Assembly: GCA_963693085.1 (NCBI GenBank)
Contig: OY856409.1
Location: 244,870,058-244,934,057, forward strand
Source: Alisma plantago-aquatica
Taxonomy: Eukaryota > Streptophyta > Magnoliopsida > Alismatales > Alismataceae
DNA length: 64,000 nucleotides
Direction: 5' to 3'
Within the stretch, counting starts at the first letter, position 1; each line of letters opens with the position of its first letter. The notes under the pieces were generated by a model. It did not search any database. It was not told the DNA's origin and was given only the letters and a program-made list of their open reading frames with translations. The position numbers and the translations under genes are program-made. Positions 11,099 through 21,761 of the stretch are shown one piece after another.

Positions 11099-12121
11099 AT
11101 GGCAGATGAATTCTCTACACCGTCGGAGATACCTTCCTTCGAGATGACTGACTTCGATAGAAGGGTCATCGGCTATCCGACGATCAGGGACCAGAAATTG
11201 TTGAACAAGGTCTTAAGGTCGCAGGCAGATGAAGAAGATGTCGTCTGGAGCGACAGCTACTTCTCCGTACAACGGGGAGCACTCAGAAGCATTTTCCGCT
11301 CGCCTGTCGTCACCGAAAAGAAGTTGTTCAGGGTCCTAGAGGGTGCAATAATAGAAAATATCAGCACCCGGACAGGTCGGGAAATAATATACAACGCCAC
11401 CCTGACCTTGGCAAGAAGATTGATGATGGGAGTGCCAAACTCCATCGCGGTGGCCAACATGCTGCGACACATCAAAGAGCACAACACGAACATCATGTTG
11501 GCCCCGTACAAGCACCACAACATGTGGTTCCTGTGTGTGGCAGACCTCCGGAACCATGACGTCCAGCTCCTCAGCTGCTGCAACAAGGAGGTGCCACGCT
11601 CAGGACTCATTTTCAGTCACCCAGAGGATAAACATCTCAAGATCCTACCGCTGTGTCTTCTCCGAGCAATCAACCAAGGAGTCCAACGTCACAACGGTGT
11701 TTGGAACTTCTTCACTATCAGAGACTTCCCCATCCAAGCAGAAGAGGGGAGTGGGAACAACACCTTTATCATCTTGCGCGCCATGGAGTTTCTCAAAATA
11801 TTCAGATACATAAGGCATCTCCAGGGCCAAAACTTCTACCAGCTCAGAAGCACATATGCACTGCTGCTCATCAAAGACATGCACTATTTCCATGACACAG
11901 GGATACCAGGGAGGCTGCTGGACAGTGATCAAGCAAACAAATCCTCGCAGCCCAACAACACTCTAGAGAAAGAAGCTGAGACAGAAGCAGAAGTCTACGG
12001 GGTAGGCAAGTGGTTGGAAATCCTACGGGAAGTACACGAAATCGAAGACCCCGCTTCGCCTAAAACATCAGAAGAAATGATCAACATCTTCGACTGCTTC
12101 TCGTGCTCTACACTCACGTAG
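11099..12121 (+). pseudogene. First Ulp1-like module of the downstream ORF (probably non-catalytic)
   Basis: 340 codons. Residues ~50-160 can be read as a degenerate half of a Ulp1/C48 cysteine protease fold: an N-terminal block (VQRGALRSIFRSPVVTEKKL) followed by LAPYKHHNMWFLCVADLRNH, which resembles the His-Trp strand of the family, although the order is HHN-MW and not HW. No DCG motif follows. Athila-2 keeps a colinear segment at 27,947-28,330 (YKSFNHHMMIVVDL), so the module is old and conserved between the two lineages. The next frame change upstream is near 11090; the ORF ends at TAG 12119 and continues in frame. Confidence 0.45.
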
Positions 12122-12760
12122 GAGCAGGTCAATGAAGTTCTTCTGAAGTTAGCAGACTCTACCCCGGCAAACGTAATCTATGAGGCAGGCAATGTCATAG
12201 TCCCAGTTGATGACTTGAGGGACATGGTAAAAGAAGGAGGATGTTTGGTGATATCTGTGGCAACTGCCTACATCCAGACTCTACAAAAGAAGTTTGAACA
12301 CGCATACATAGCTCATCCAATGTTTTTCAATGACATATGCCTTGCCGATGAATTAGGAGCGAAGCAATCTTTTCTGGCAGAGTTGTAGTGTAGAGTTCCG
12401 CGCACCATCTTTCTTCCCATCCTACATTACAACCATTGGATGCTCCTGACGATGTACACGCGCAAATGAGTAGGAATCTTCTACAACAACTCGGACAGCA
12501 ACAAAGATCATCTGGTGCAGTGTACATCGACAGTGTTGACACCCCTCGAGCACCTAGTACGAAAATACTACGAGAACATGGCGACGCTGATACAACCATT
12601 CCTAGATATAGCAGCTAGCAAATGGCACGAGCTTCAGTTCTGCCACCGCAGTCCACAACAGATTCCCTTATTCAACGACTGCGGCATCTTCGTATTGGAA
12701 TGGATATCAAATGAAGCGACGCCTGACCAGCTCCACCACATTGACTACCACAGCAAATGA
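12122..12760 (+). pseudogene. Ulp1/SUMO-protease-like (C48) C-terminal module of the downstream ORF
   Basis: Same frame as 11099, interrupted by TAG 12386 and TGA 12467 and closed at TGA 12758. Visible family signatures are a helical N-terminal block (PVDDLRDMVKEGG, then ATAYIQTLQKKF), the LPILHYNHWMLL strand with His at 12434 and Trp at 12437, and the QQIPLFNDCGIFVL block with Cys at 12680. The catalytic Asp of the family is expected 17 residues after the His; here that codon (12485) is Asn. Ulp1 proteases process SUMO-type modifiers or deconjugate them; this copy is dead by stops, and its ancestor may already have been non-catalytic. An element gene, not a host gene, since it sits between pol and the PPT. 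Confidence 0.65.
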
Positions 12761-12874
12761 GGAGAATATGTGTGGGAGCTTCTATCTGGAACAGGCACGC
12801 TCACCAGCTAACCCTCATTGGGTTAACATTACCCTACCTTATCTACTTCACAACTCTTGGATAGAGTGTGGAGT

Positions 12875-12887
12875 AAGTTTGGGGGGG
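12875..12887 (+). other. First polypurine tract of Athila-1
   Basis: AAGTTTGGGGGGG, about 115 bp after the end of the downstream ORF. It has the form of an Athila PPT but the sequence after it continues as element-like DNA for another 970 bp to a second such tract. The same arrangement is seen in Athila-2 (41,159). Confidence 0.5.
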
Positions 12888-13341
12888 ATACTATGTACCA
12901 GTGAGGGAGGTACTAAATGCACTTCAAACTTCACCCCTTTTGTTCTTTCTGCTCTTTTTCTATATAACATGTGTACATATACTTATACATGCTCATACAA
13001 ATATTTTGCAAAAAATTTGCTTATTTGTCTCCATACATATGTACAAAGACACTGTATAGTAAAAACATGATACAACTTCTTGCCAATTTGTTTTCAATGT
13101 GTCCAAAGAGGTACAAGTTTTTCTATGTCTTTTTGAAAATGCAGCCTCAAACAACAAAAGACTACGACTTTCCACGCCAAAAAATTCGAAAAATAATCTC
13201 ATGACAGCTAAGAGATGTGTATGCAGAACGAAAAAGCTGCCCAAACAACAAAAATTTCTTTTGTTTTCCCTTACCCAACAAAAATCCCAAAAAGAGAGAA
13301 TAGCCTTATGAGAGTGAATGAAAGCATGATAGTTGTGCCAA

Positions 13342-13398
<57 letters not shown>

Positions 13399-13845
13399 TA
13401 CACACTTGTTCTCCAAAAGTACCCATCTTTAGGCATGGTAGATCCGGGGCAGTGGTACGTAGGATGTGAAATCACTGCTCTAAAGCTAACTGGCTTGGAC
13501 TATAGGGATCACTCACCCACTAACAAACTCGTACCTGGATGGACTGATGGGAAACAAGAAAAACCCAAAAAGCCTTAAGCCTACCCAAACACACAACTTT
13601 CTGTTCCCAAAAGCTGTTTGGTGTGAAAGCTAACTTCAAAATCATGCACCCAAGTCTCGCCGATGCTGTGGAGAAAAATTTTGCTTAAATAAGGCAGGAA
13701 AAGTAAAGTCTGTTGTTCGTGGTCGGGCAGTATTCTCTGTAAGACATCTCAATGCTCGCTCAAACCCTTTGTCTGAAAACCATACCAGTCAAGAAGAAGC
13801 GTCACAAATAAAGTTTAATGATTTATTGAGGACAATTAAAATTCT
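12888..13845 (+). other. Noncoding Athila-1 tail between the two polypurine tracts
   Basis: No gene recognised. It contains the microsatellite at 13,341-13,406 and, at 13,430-13,640, a stretch with counterparts in Athila-2 near 41,860-42,090 (for example GTTTGGTGTGAAAGCTA at both 13,617 and 42,061). The short ORFs here are AT-rich or lie over the microsatellite and are not supported. Confidence 0.45.
13341..13406. repeat. (AT)n followed by (CA)n microsatellite
   Basis: A run of AT/TA units with one TG interruption, then ACACACACACATACACAC. It generates spurious Tyr/Ile-rich ORFs in several frames. Confidence 0.95.
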
Positions 13846-13858
13846 AAGTTTGGGGGAG
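13846..13858 (+). other. Second polypurine tract of Athila-1
   Basis: AAGTTTGGGGGAG is immediately followed by TTGATAACACC, so the 3' LTR would start with TG at 13,860. This is the better candidate for the functional plus-strand primer, because a TG start follows directly. Confidence 0.6.
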
Positions 13859-13859
13859 T

Positions 13860-14140
13860 TGATAACACCAAATTTTTTGATGTTTTTGTCCCTTATTTCG
13901 TTGTCAAATCTGCCCTTTTAAACTATTTCCCTCTCCTTTTTGTCATATTTTTTTAATAAACAGGACACACTACGCTCTTAACTCAATTTTATCATCTTTT
14001 AGAGGTTTTTCCTCAAATTTCGATTCATTTATCAGCAAAAAGGCCCGTCCCGGCCCACGAACGTGTTCCACTTGCATCGGCCTTCCTACCAGCCGACCGA
14101 CACGCTCGCGGCCGGTCAGTGCACCATCAAACATTCAAAA
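13860..14140 (+). repeat. Possible start of the Athila-1 3' LTR, truncated
   Basis: Begins TGATAACACC directly after the PPT. It holds a local CG-rich block (GGCCCGTCCCGGCCCACGAA) reminiscent of the motif-rich 5' LTR. No homology to 1-1373 can be aligned by eye, which is expected if only U3 remains, since the 5' LTR U3 lies outside the window. The right edge is a guess. Confidence 0.3.
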
Positions 14141-15562
14141 AGTACTTTAAGACATGATTTTTAGGATATTATGAGAAAACCAAGAAGATTTATATTATAA
14201 AACTATTTCCATCAGATATATCATGTTGAAAGGATAAAAAACCATATATTAAATGCCATGAATTGCCAAAGGATGCATGAGATGTCAATTTTACAAAGTT
14301 TACCTAATTTTGTATGATATGGACCCTTGCATTTAGATCCAAGGGTCGTGGTCATCTATGGCAGTGCCATCTGGCCTTCCAGGGCTTACATGGGCTGACA
14401 ATAGAGTGCTTGTCCCGCATGCAACCCATTTGGGTGTTGGCTCGGCCTTGGTCACCCTCAAACATCACTCGTCACCTTGGCATTTGTCAGCAGTCCATAA
14501 TCCGCAAGACGATGGGCACCCGCGATCGTGGCCGCTCCATGTCGCCACTAGACACATGTGGTCCACACCAAGGTGAATCCTTGGATCCTGGCACACCATG
14601 GTCCTTGCTAGGAAACTCGTCCCTTCCACTGTGCCACCCACACTGGAGCAACTCCCCGACAGCTGCACTACTCATCGAAGAGGCAGATGCAAGGTAGAAC
14701 AAGGCCTCTCCACACCCGATAAAACTACCACTCACCCCCACTGAGGTCTTCCATGGTTGATGGCGTAGCTAGAAAGGCATATAGAGGGCTAGGGAAGAAA
14801 GCCCTAAAAGGTGTGTTGTAGTTGTGCCGCCATGAAATGGGAAAGGTGAAGAAGAAGAAGAAAGGGGGTGCTAGGGTTTGCAAAATAAGAAGGGGGGAGC
14901 AAGATGGGGCTTAAATAGTAAGCTTCCATCCCTCTATAGAGTCTAAATAGAAACCAAAAGGGGTGTAGAGTTATCTCATCCTTATAAAATCACAAGGCTA
15001 TATGGAGGTTGAACACCACTTCTCAACGTTAGATCAATCACCAAATCCGTGGCAAACAGATCAGGCAATGTTGATTGGTCAAAAAACACAAGGGAGGATA
15101 GTTTGGGTTAAGTGAGGGGGTACCTCTTGTATGGGCCACACACCTTATCTTGGGCCCAAAAAGTCATGTCCAAACACAAAAGAAATAATAAATTTGAGTT
15201 AGAAATATCATTCAATCAAGCAAATTTCAAATGAGTGTCTCTCTTCCATCCTTGCTCAAAATTGAGACAAAATTGATGCATTGAAAACTTGAGAGTTCCC
15301 TCTCCCTATTGAGTATAAGATTAATAATGATAGATACATGTAGGTGAGAACAAAAGGAAAAAAGAGAGGTTGATAAATAACATAGGTGTAACCTTAGTTT
15401 CATATCTAATTGAATGTCAGTACTCGTCATGTGGATACAAAATAACCTCAAAAAGCATCAAAACGACTTGAATCATGAAATTGAGAGATAGAGTGAGGAA
15501 TTAGTGGAAAGACAGGTTGTATAGCACATACATGAGGATAGAGAAAAGTTCAGGTTATCACA
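14141..15562 (-). repeat. LTR-like block, minus strand (low confidence)
   Basis: On the minus strand the block starts TGTGATAACCTGAAC at 15,562, a start typical of plant gypsy LTRs, preceded by a weak purine run (AAAAAGTAGG). A CG-richer stretch at 14,330-14,900 and a TATTTAAG-type element on the minus strand near 14,910 fit an LTR. No second copy and no left boundary are seen. The ORFs at 14,314-14,741 on both strands overlap each other and look like chance products of higher GC. Confidence 0.3.
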
Positions 15563-16770
15563 CCTACTTTTTATAATTAAAAATAGGCACCGGATAATTA
15601 GATATATGATTGTGTGAGACAAATAAAGAAAAAAATTATACTAATTAAGATATTACTAAGAGTATTTGACTAACTTTTTATAATATATTTATAATTGTAA
15701 GAAAATTTTGTTTACCCATAAGTTTGACTTACTCAATAGGAGTTTTAGAAGTCACAATATATTAAAATAATTACATCAATGTGGAAATATGAAAGCAATA
15801 AGAAATATAGTAATGCATGAAAAACCTAATAACTATAAAAATGAATCTAACAGTGGAAATTTATCTACCAACTAATAAGAACTCAATGCTTCTCACTTGC
15901 ATGGGTTGTTACCAACCTTGTGTATGCTTTGACATTCTTCCTCATTGATGAGGTGAAGTCACTTCCTCTGAAATTGCAAGACTGTAAGAAATTTCCAAAT
16001 TCTTGAAAACCCCACTACCACAAACATTATATTTCTTACTAGAGTGCTACAACTTGAGAAATGTATATTTGTAAATAAAATGCAAATAAATAATACAATT
16101 GGTAAGATGAAAAGAACTAATGAGGGATGTAAATTAGAAAAAGAAAATGTGACAAATTGGAAAAAGTATATGCGTGTGTGAGTTTCAGTAACATAAGTTG
16201 TAGTGTTTTGCATAAATGCCACATGTTTAAACAACCATTCAAGTTATGCACCAAATATTGTCAAAACTATTGCTTCTCTAGTACTAGTATATTTGAATTT
16301 AGTCTTCCAAAAAAAGTTAGATTATACAATTCTGGTATATATTTAATAAGATTTCCAAGAATCATTTACCTTTTATCCACAAGGTTATCATCCATACAAT
16401 GATGAATAATAGATCTCATAGTGAAGGCTTTTATAGCAAAAAAAATGATTTGTAGAACATGCAACTATATATCTAGGGGAAAATAACAAGTAGAGTTTGG
16501 ACAAGACTTATTTTACAACATTCATGACCTTATTCACCAATTCACTTGGAACAACAATATTGCTTAGGATTGAGAAGACAACCCAATAATTGTAGTTCTT
16601 GTTGCCTATAGATAAGAAAACCTTAACCGTATGTACACAAATAATAGGACACATATTTTGCACAAAATTTATATATCACAAATCACTAGCTTTAGTTATT
16701 TATTGTGTGGTGGTTATAATGTTATAAATAATGTGAAGATCACTTATTATAATAATACGTGTAAATATTT
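15563..16770. other. AT-rich spacer, no gene seen
   Basis: Stop-rich in all frames, with no protein motif, RNA gene or repeat boundary that I recognise. Confidence 0.5.
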
Positions 16771-17517
16771 TTTTTGGATAAGGTAAAATATTACTAGATC
16801 ATCAAAAAAGTGTATAGGGGTAAACCACCCCGTATACTATACATGGTCACTTAAGACCCCACCTCAAAATGACCTCAGGATTAACCTTCAACAGGCAACC
16901 CGGGTTTGCTTTACAATGCCAAGCCAGCCTATTTACAAAAGCATAAAAAACATGGTACTTATCACTCCCACTCTTACCATGAGTTCTAATGTTCCTCTCA
17001 TGCCATATATGGAACATAAGGCTGGTTCACACTAGGCCGAAAAACCTCCTGTGATGTTTGTCCCCTCTGGACCTACTAAGCATCTAGGTCAAGCTGTTAT
17101 TGATGTCCGTGGGGGGTTGCCACCCCACATGAGCTTGAGAGAGGACCGGGTCCAAAGATACTTGGTGAAGTCACACTCAAAAAAGAGGTGCTACTGCGTT
17201 TCGTTGACCTGATGGCATAATGGACAAGCGCTCACGCTGCCATTGAACCACCTGCTGGTTCTGTCGCTGGTGGGAAGCCTCCCCAAAATCACCATGTAAG
17301 CGTAAAAACTCCATTTGGGGCAGTGGAAGCTCCCGCAAAGCAGCTTGTACCAAGGAACTTGAGGTTGATTGCGGTTGATTTTCCAAGGCATCCCGCCCGC
17401 AATCACACTCCAGTTCCCGTACATCTCAACATAACTCATCTTGCAAAACTTCCACTCAGCACACATTCTCCTCCAAATACGTGTAAATCTCATGAAAGAT
17501 ATCCGTGAAAATATCAC
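16771..17517 (-). pseudogene. LINE 3' end with RT zinc-binding (zf-RVT) domain
   Basis: Reading the minus strand, 17,517-17,191 encodes the zinc-binding domain that follows reverse transcriptase in plant L1-type LINEs: VPWYKLLCGSFHCPKWSFYAY, then GRLPTSDRTSRW, then CPLCHQVNET. Further down come HERN/WERN-like remnants and a 3' tail ending in an A-run at about 16,770 (CCAAAAAAAAT on the minus strand), the usual LINE terminus. The upstream RT is missing. It could be the detached 3' end of the L1 seen at 43.0-55.6 kb, but this is not shown. Confidence 0.65.
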
Positions 17518-17779
17518 ATAATGAGATATGTTTACTTTTTGATAATATGTTAGTCGTGTGTGATTTCAAAATAGGCTAAACAAGCTGCCAAATTAGTTAA
17601 AACACATATACATGTCCATTCAAAAAAAAATTACATGATATGGTTGATTCAATGGAATCTAAATAACATATTTGGATGAGTGGTATTTGTCAATGTACTT
17701 GTTGTTTTTAACTATATTACTTAGTGTTTGAGGAACATATGAGTTACATCAATATGTAAATAGACATGCATTGAACATC

Positions 17780-19010
17780 ATCCTCTAAATTGCAATCCCA
17801 ACCATGTTGGGGTCAGCTACATGGATCCTTCTTTTCCACTCATCTCTGTTATAGACCATACTCTGATCAAGATGTAAAGATTCAAATTTTCTCTTTATAT
17901 TCTATTCCTAACTTGGTTTAGATTTGCCTTTATTTCTTTTATTTGTGCTTGACTTAATAGCCTTGATTTAAATAGGTGCATTTTTGGTCTGCAATGCACA
18001 CATATGTACCATCTTAGATGACCTTCAGATAACTTGTCATTGATGCTCACCACCCCCTTTTTGTTCCTAAGAAATTCATTCTTCAAATGATCTTTTCTTG
18101 TCTTTCCACACATTCATCTCAACATACACATTCTGATCACCTACATTTTGTTGAGACCTTGTTTCTTCATTTCCCAACATTCACTCTCATTTAGAATGGT
18201 TGGTCGTATTTTTGTTCTGTAGAAATTGCTTTTTGATCTGATAGGGATCGTCTAGTCATAGACTACTACAGTTTCACTCCTCCACTTCAACCATTTTTTT
18301 GTTATCTTATAACTAACATTTTCTTGGACCTTAGCCTCCTTTTCAATAACAGAACCAAACTAACAAAATTTATCATATACTGGTACATCCATTTCATCCT
18401 ACTTGATTCCAACATTCACAATTTTAGATTTCTAAAATTAAAATGCATATTTTGAGTTTTGCTTCTACTAATCATAAATTTGTTATATTCCAATGCATTT
18501 CTCCATAATTTAACTATATCACTCAATAACTTTTTTCTTCAATTAGTCAGCACAATATCATTAACAAATAACATGCACCAAGGAATATTATCTTGAACAC
18601 ACTTTGTCAACTCATCCATAACACGATAGGGGTTAGTTGTCCATCCTTTATGTACCCCAACGATGACAGGAAAAGTTTATATCTCTCCTCCAAGAGTCAT
18701 GAAATTTGTAGTTGAGTCATCATACATGTCTTTAATCAGATCAATGTAATGTATATGCACACCATTTTTATGCAAAATACTACATAACACTTCTCTAGGT
18801 ACTCGATCATAGGCCTTTTATAGATCAATAAATACCATATGAAGATCTCCTTTGTTTTCTATGTACGTCTCCATAAAACTCCTTATCAGAAAAATAGCAT
18901 ATGTTGTTGATGTGGATGACATAAAACCGAACTAGTTGATATATGTGTAATTGATCTTAGACTTTGCTCAAGAATTCTCTCCTAAAGCTTCATAGTGTGA
19001 CCGGAAATAA
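17780..19010 (-). pseudogene. RTE-clade LINE reverse transcriptase fragment
   Basis: Minus strand. The 3' terminus at about 17,780-17,830 (GCTGACCCCAACATGGTTGGG) is the hallmark end of plant RTE LINEs. Upstream are RT blocks: MVFIDL then a stop then KAYDRVPREVL (about 18,840-18,790), YIDLIKDMYDDST (about 18,750-18,710), and IPWCMLFVNDIVL near 18,580-18,545. In the last, the polymerase motif that should read ADD is VND. Stops and frame changes are frequent. The 5' half including the endonuclease is absent, as is usual for 5'-truncated LINE copies. Confidence 0.75.
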
Positions 19011-20408
19011 ATCTCATTTAATTCATCCAATCACAATGAATATGTGTTTGTTATTTTATTCTACAAGAGAAAAATTACATTTGTCAAAAAACCATTTTGA
19101 TTTGATTTGATTTGAATAGTCAGTATTAATTAGGTCTTTAATTAATTACCACTCCCACTATTTTATTTTAAATTTATAGCCCTCACATATCAATTTAGAA
19201 TATTACATCATGCAATATTCTAGTGGGCCAAGATCCAAAATAATTCAACTATTACCTAGCCTACACTAGTGTCCATAGTCAATTATCAAGGTAGGCAATC
19301 ATGCCAATTGCATCATATCCAACTCTTGGATGGATGATATGCGAAACACCTTTCCATGATCATCTGCATGCTTCTAAGCTTAGACTCTCTAAGAATCACC
19401 AGTTAAGTCTGACCCAAAAGTTGACACAATAATAATGCACCCCGCTAGGGAGGAAACTACATTATTACCATCACACTTCCACGAGATAGATGGCGCACCA
19501 CACTAGGGAGTAAACTACACTTGGTCGATCAAGCTTTTCATGTGTGCCACTTTTGGAAAGCATCTAAGACTTAATATTTTAATTGAGGGAGTTTGTATTT
19601 ATATGTATATACATATACTTTATCCAATCACCACATATATAGTATGCATCATATACATGCTATATCCCACAACGAAAACATGCAATAAATAAAAGCAATG
19701 GTTATGGCCAGTCCTAATGTAATCCCTTGGTTCCACAAGGGATTATGTCATCTAGGTCTACATCATATGTAGAAACATGTTGTTGATCAAGATATTTGCT
19801 TGTCAATCTGGGTTGATCAGTTCAACCCTTGAACTGGTCCGCTCACCTCCTGGCCAGTTGTTAGTTCATCCCACCGGTTGTCTGATCCTTATGTCCACCA
19901 TATGTTGGCTCCCCCAGTTGATTGGTCGGTCCCACCAGGCGATCATTCCAGCTTGTACACCTTGTCCTCCAAGGTCCTTCAGTCGGTTGACTCGTCTTCA
20001 TGACGCTTTCATCTTCGTCATAATAGGAAATTAAACTATAATACTTTTACATGATTATAGGGAAACATCGAGTTACAATCGAGGGGAGCAAAGGTAGAAG
20101 AGAATTAAATTTACATTAGTAAGATGAGATAGAGGATCGATATGCAGACTGAGATAAATGGATAAGGCAACCACATACAACCATGCACAAATAGGGGTTA
20201 TTGGCCATAACCATGCTACACATCCACCATCAAAACCATTTTAGGGAGACACATTTAAATTGCATATATATCATATATATATATATTAGTTTGGGATTAT
20301 CGTGGTGTTTGGATTTGACAATATATCATTCACATTGTATGCAATAATAGAACAACAAAACTAAAATCCAATCATATCATTTATCTCGTAATATAGTAAA
20401 GTGATGTT
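19011..20408 (-). other. Noncoding DNA, possibly the internal region of a minus-strand LTR element
   Basis: Lies immediately 3' (minus sense) of the PBS at 20,409. No gag or pol motif is readable in either strand, so if it belongs to that element it is a noncoding (LARD-like) derivative. A short (AT)n tract lies near 20,264-20,287. No matching second LTR was found to the left. Confidence 0.35.
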
Positions 20409-20421
20409 GGCTCTGATACCA
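20409..20421 (-). other. Primer-binding site (tRNA-iMet type), minus strand
   Basis: GGCTCTGATACCA on the + strand is the complement of TGGTATCAGAGCC, the perfect plant retrotransposon PBS for initiator tRNA-Met. It sits 1 base from the TGTTGGG edge of the LTR-like block at 20,423. Confidence 0.75.
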
Positions 20422-20422
20422 C

Positions 20423-21761
20423 TGTTGGGAAATATGGTACAGAGCAGGAAGCAAAATTTAATTTTTTATCTACCATATTCCCCATAATCAATACATCGTG
20501 TCAATAACTATAATGTAGGAAGGATGGTTTTGAGGATACACCTGGTCCTAGAGAAAGCCCAAAGACATCTCGTCATTGTCTTTGATGTGTAACTTTCTTG
20601 GATGGTGTCTTTGCAACTCCTTGTTGCACTGGGATTTGTATGACTATTGCATCCTCTAATCTACACTTCAGGCAGTAGGACTGCTGCAATTCCTCTTGGT
20701 CGTACTAGAGACTGCAGCAATGAATGTCATCATCTTCAGCAGCTCCTCTTGTCACTGAGTGTTGGTTGACATTGTCCTCCAAGCGACAAATAATGGCTTC
20801 CCACCTCTATGGTAGTCCACACGGACCGCCTAAACTCATGTCATTCTGTTAGACTGGATAGGAAGGAGTTGTCCCTCTCTGTCGGTGTACTAGTCACCGA
20901 TTTTCTCTCCCACAATAACTCTCAGTTGTTCTCTACCGTGGCTATCCCTCCCTTGTCGGGACTTGCCAGCATTCTCATGGTTACCACAATGAGAGAGGAC
21001 AACAGTTATCAGAGGAACTAATTCTCAATTGTCTATGTTGTGCTTTGGGAAGCCCCCATTACCCCTCTATTTATAGTAGAGGCCAGGGTCAAGGTTCTCA
21101 GTTCCTATCCAATGCGGGATGAATGTGTAGGAGTGGAAAGGACCGAAAGAACTAAAATTTTCACAATAATTCTGGAAATTGCACAACCTACGGCAACCGA
21201 AACGGACGTTTAACAAAGCCAGATGGTCATTTGCATGTGAGAGCTCATCTCGCACTGTGAGATGGCCGTTTTGCAATTTCAAGTTATGTACAAATTTGGC
21301 AAATCAATTCCATCAATGTTAGAAATTCATTTCCTTGTGCAACAAGGGTTGATCAAGCAAAACGAATAGGGAAACAACTTGAACCTTCCCGACTGAATAA
21401 ACCATCTCACCCATGTGAGACGGCCATCTTGGTTCACCCAGACGGTCATCTGGTGATCCGAGTCAAGCCCATTTGGTCGGGTCGATTCGCTCCATTGACA
21501 ATTTCAACTCACAACTAGGCCTGACACCCAGACGCCCATCTCAACACTTGAGATGACCGTTTAGCACTCCAGGAGGCCGTCTCAACACTTGAGATGAGAA
21601 TTTGGCAGTGGTTTCATCCTGTTTGTTGCCTAAATCAAATGCCTAAACACTTTAGCACTTAATTCAACTGACATTCAAGATCTGAACTTCTCTTCTAGGT
21701 CAAGACCTATGTCTGTGGCCCTATAGGTCCCATATTACATTGGCAGTGAGTGTCCATAACA
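20423..21761 (-). repeat. LTR of a minus-strand retrotransposon, Copia-like or LARD
   Basis: Bounded by TGTTGGG next to the PBS and by a CA near 21,761 (right edge approximate). A TATA box on the minus strand at 21,067-21,076 (CTATAAATAG) divides it into about 0.69 kb of U3 and 0.64 kb of R-U5, a sensible LTR architecture. The U3 holds repeated, partly inverted copies of a GAGATGGCCGT / ACGGCCATCTC motif. Only one LTR copy is seen, so it is a remnant. Family assignment is uncertain. Confidence 0.5.
21067..21076 (-). promoter_or_regulatory. TATA box in the minus-strand LTR
   Basis: CTATTTATAG on the + strand, read as CTATAAATAG on the minus strand, with an otherwise GC-richer flank (TAGAGGGGTAATGGGG downstream). 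Position fits an LTR promoter. Confidence 0.45.

Noticed and set aside
12122..12760. Ulp1-like segment as a host SUMO protease gene
   Set aside because: It is in frame with upstream element ORF sequence, lies between pol and a PPT, and recurs in the same place in Athila-2.
12993..13475. 160-codon minus-strand ORF with an Ile/Tyr repeat
   Set aside because: It runs through the AT microsatellite, which has no stop codons in some frames; no domain seen.
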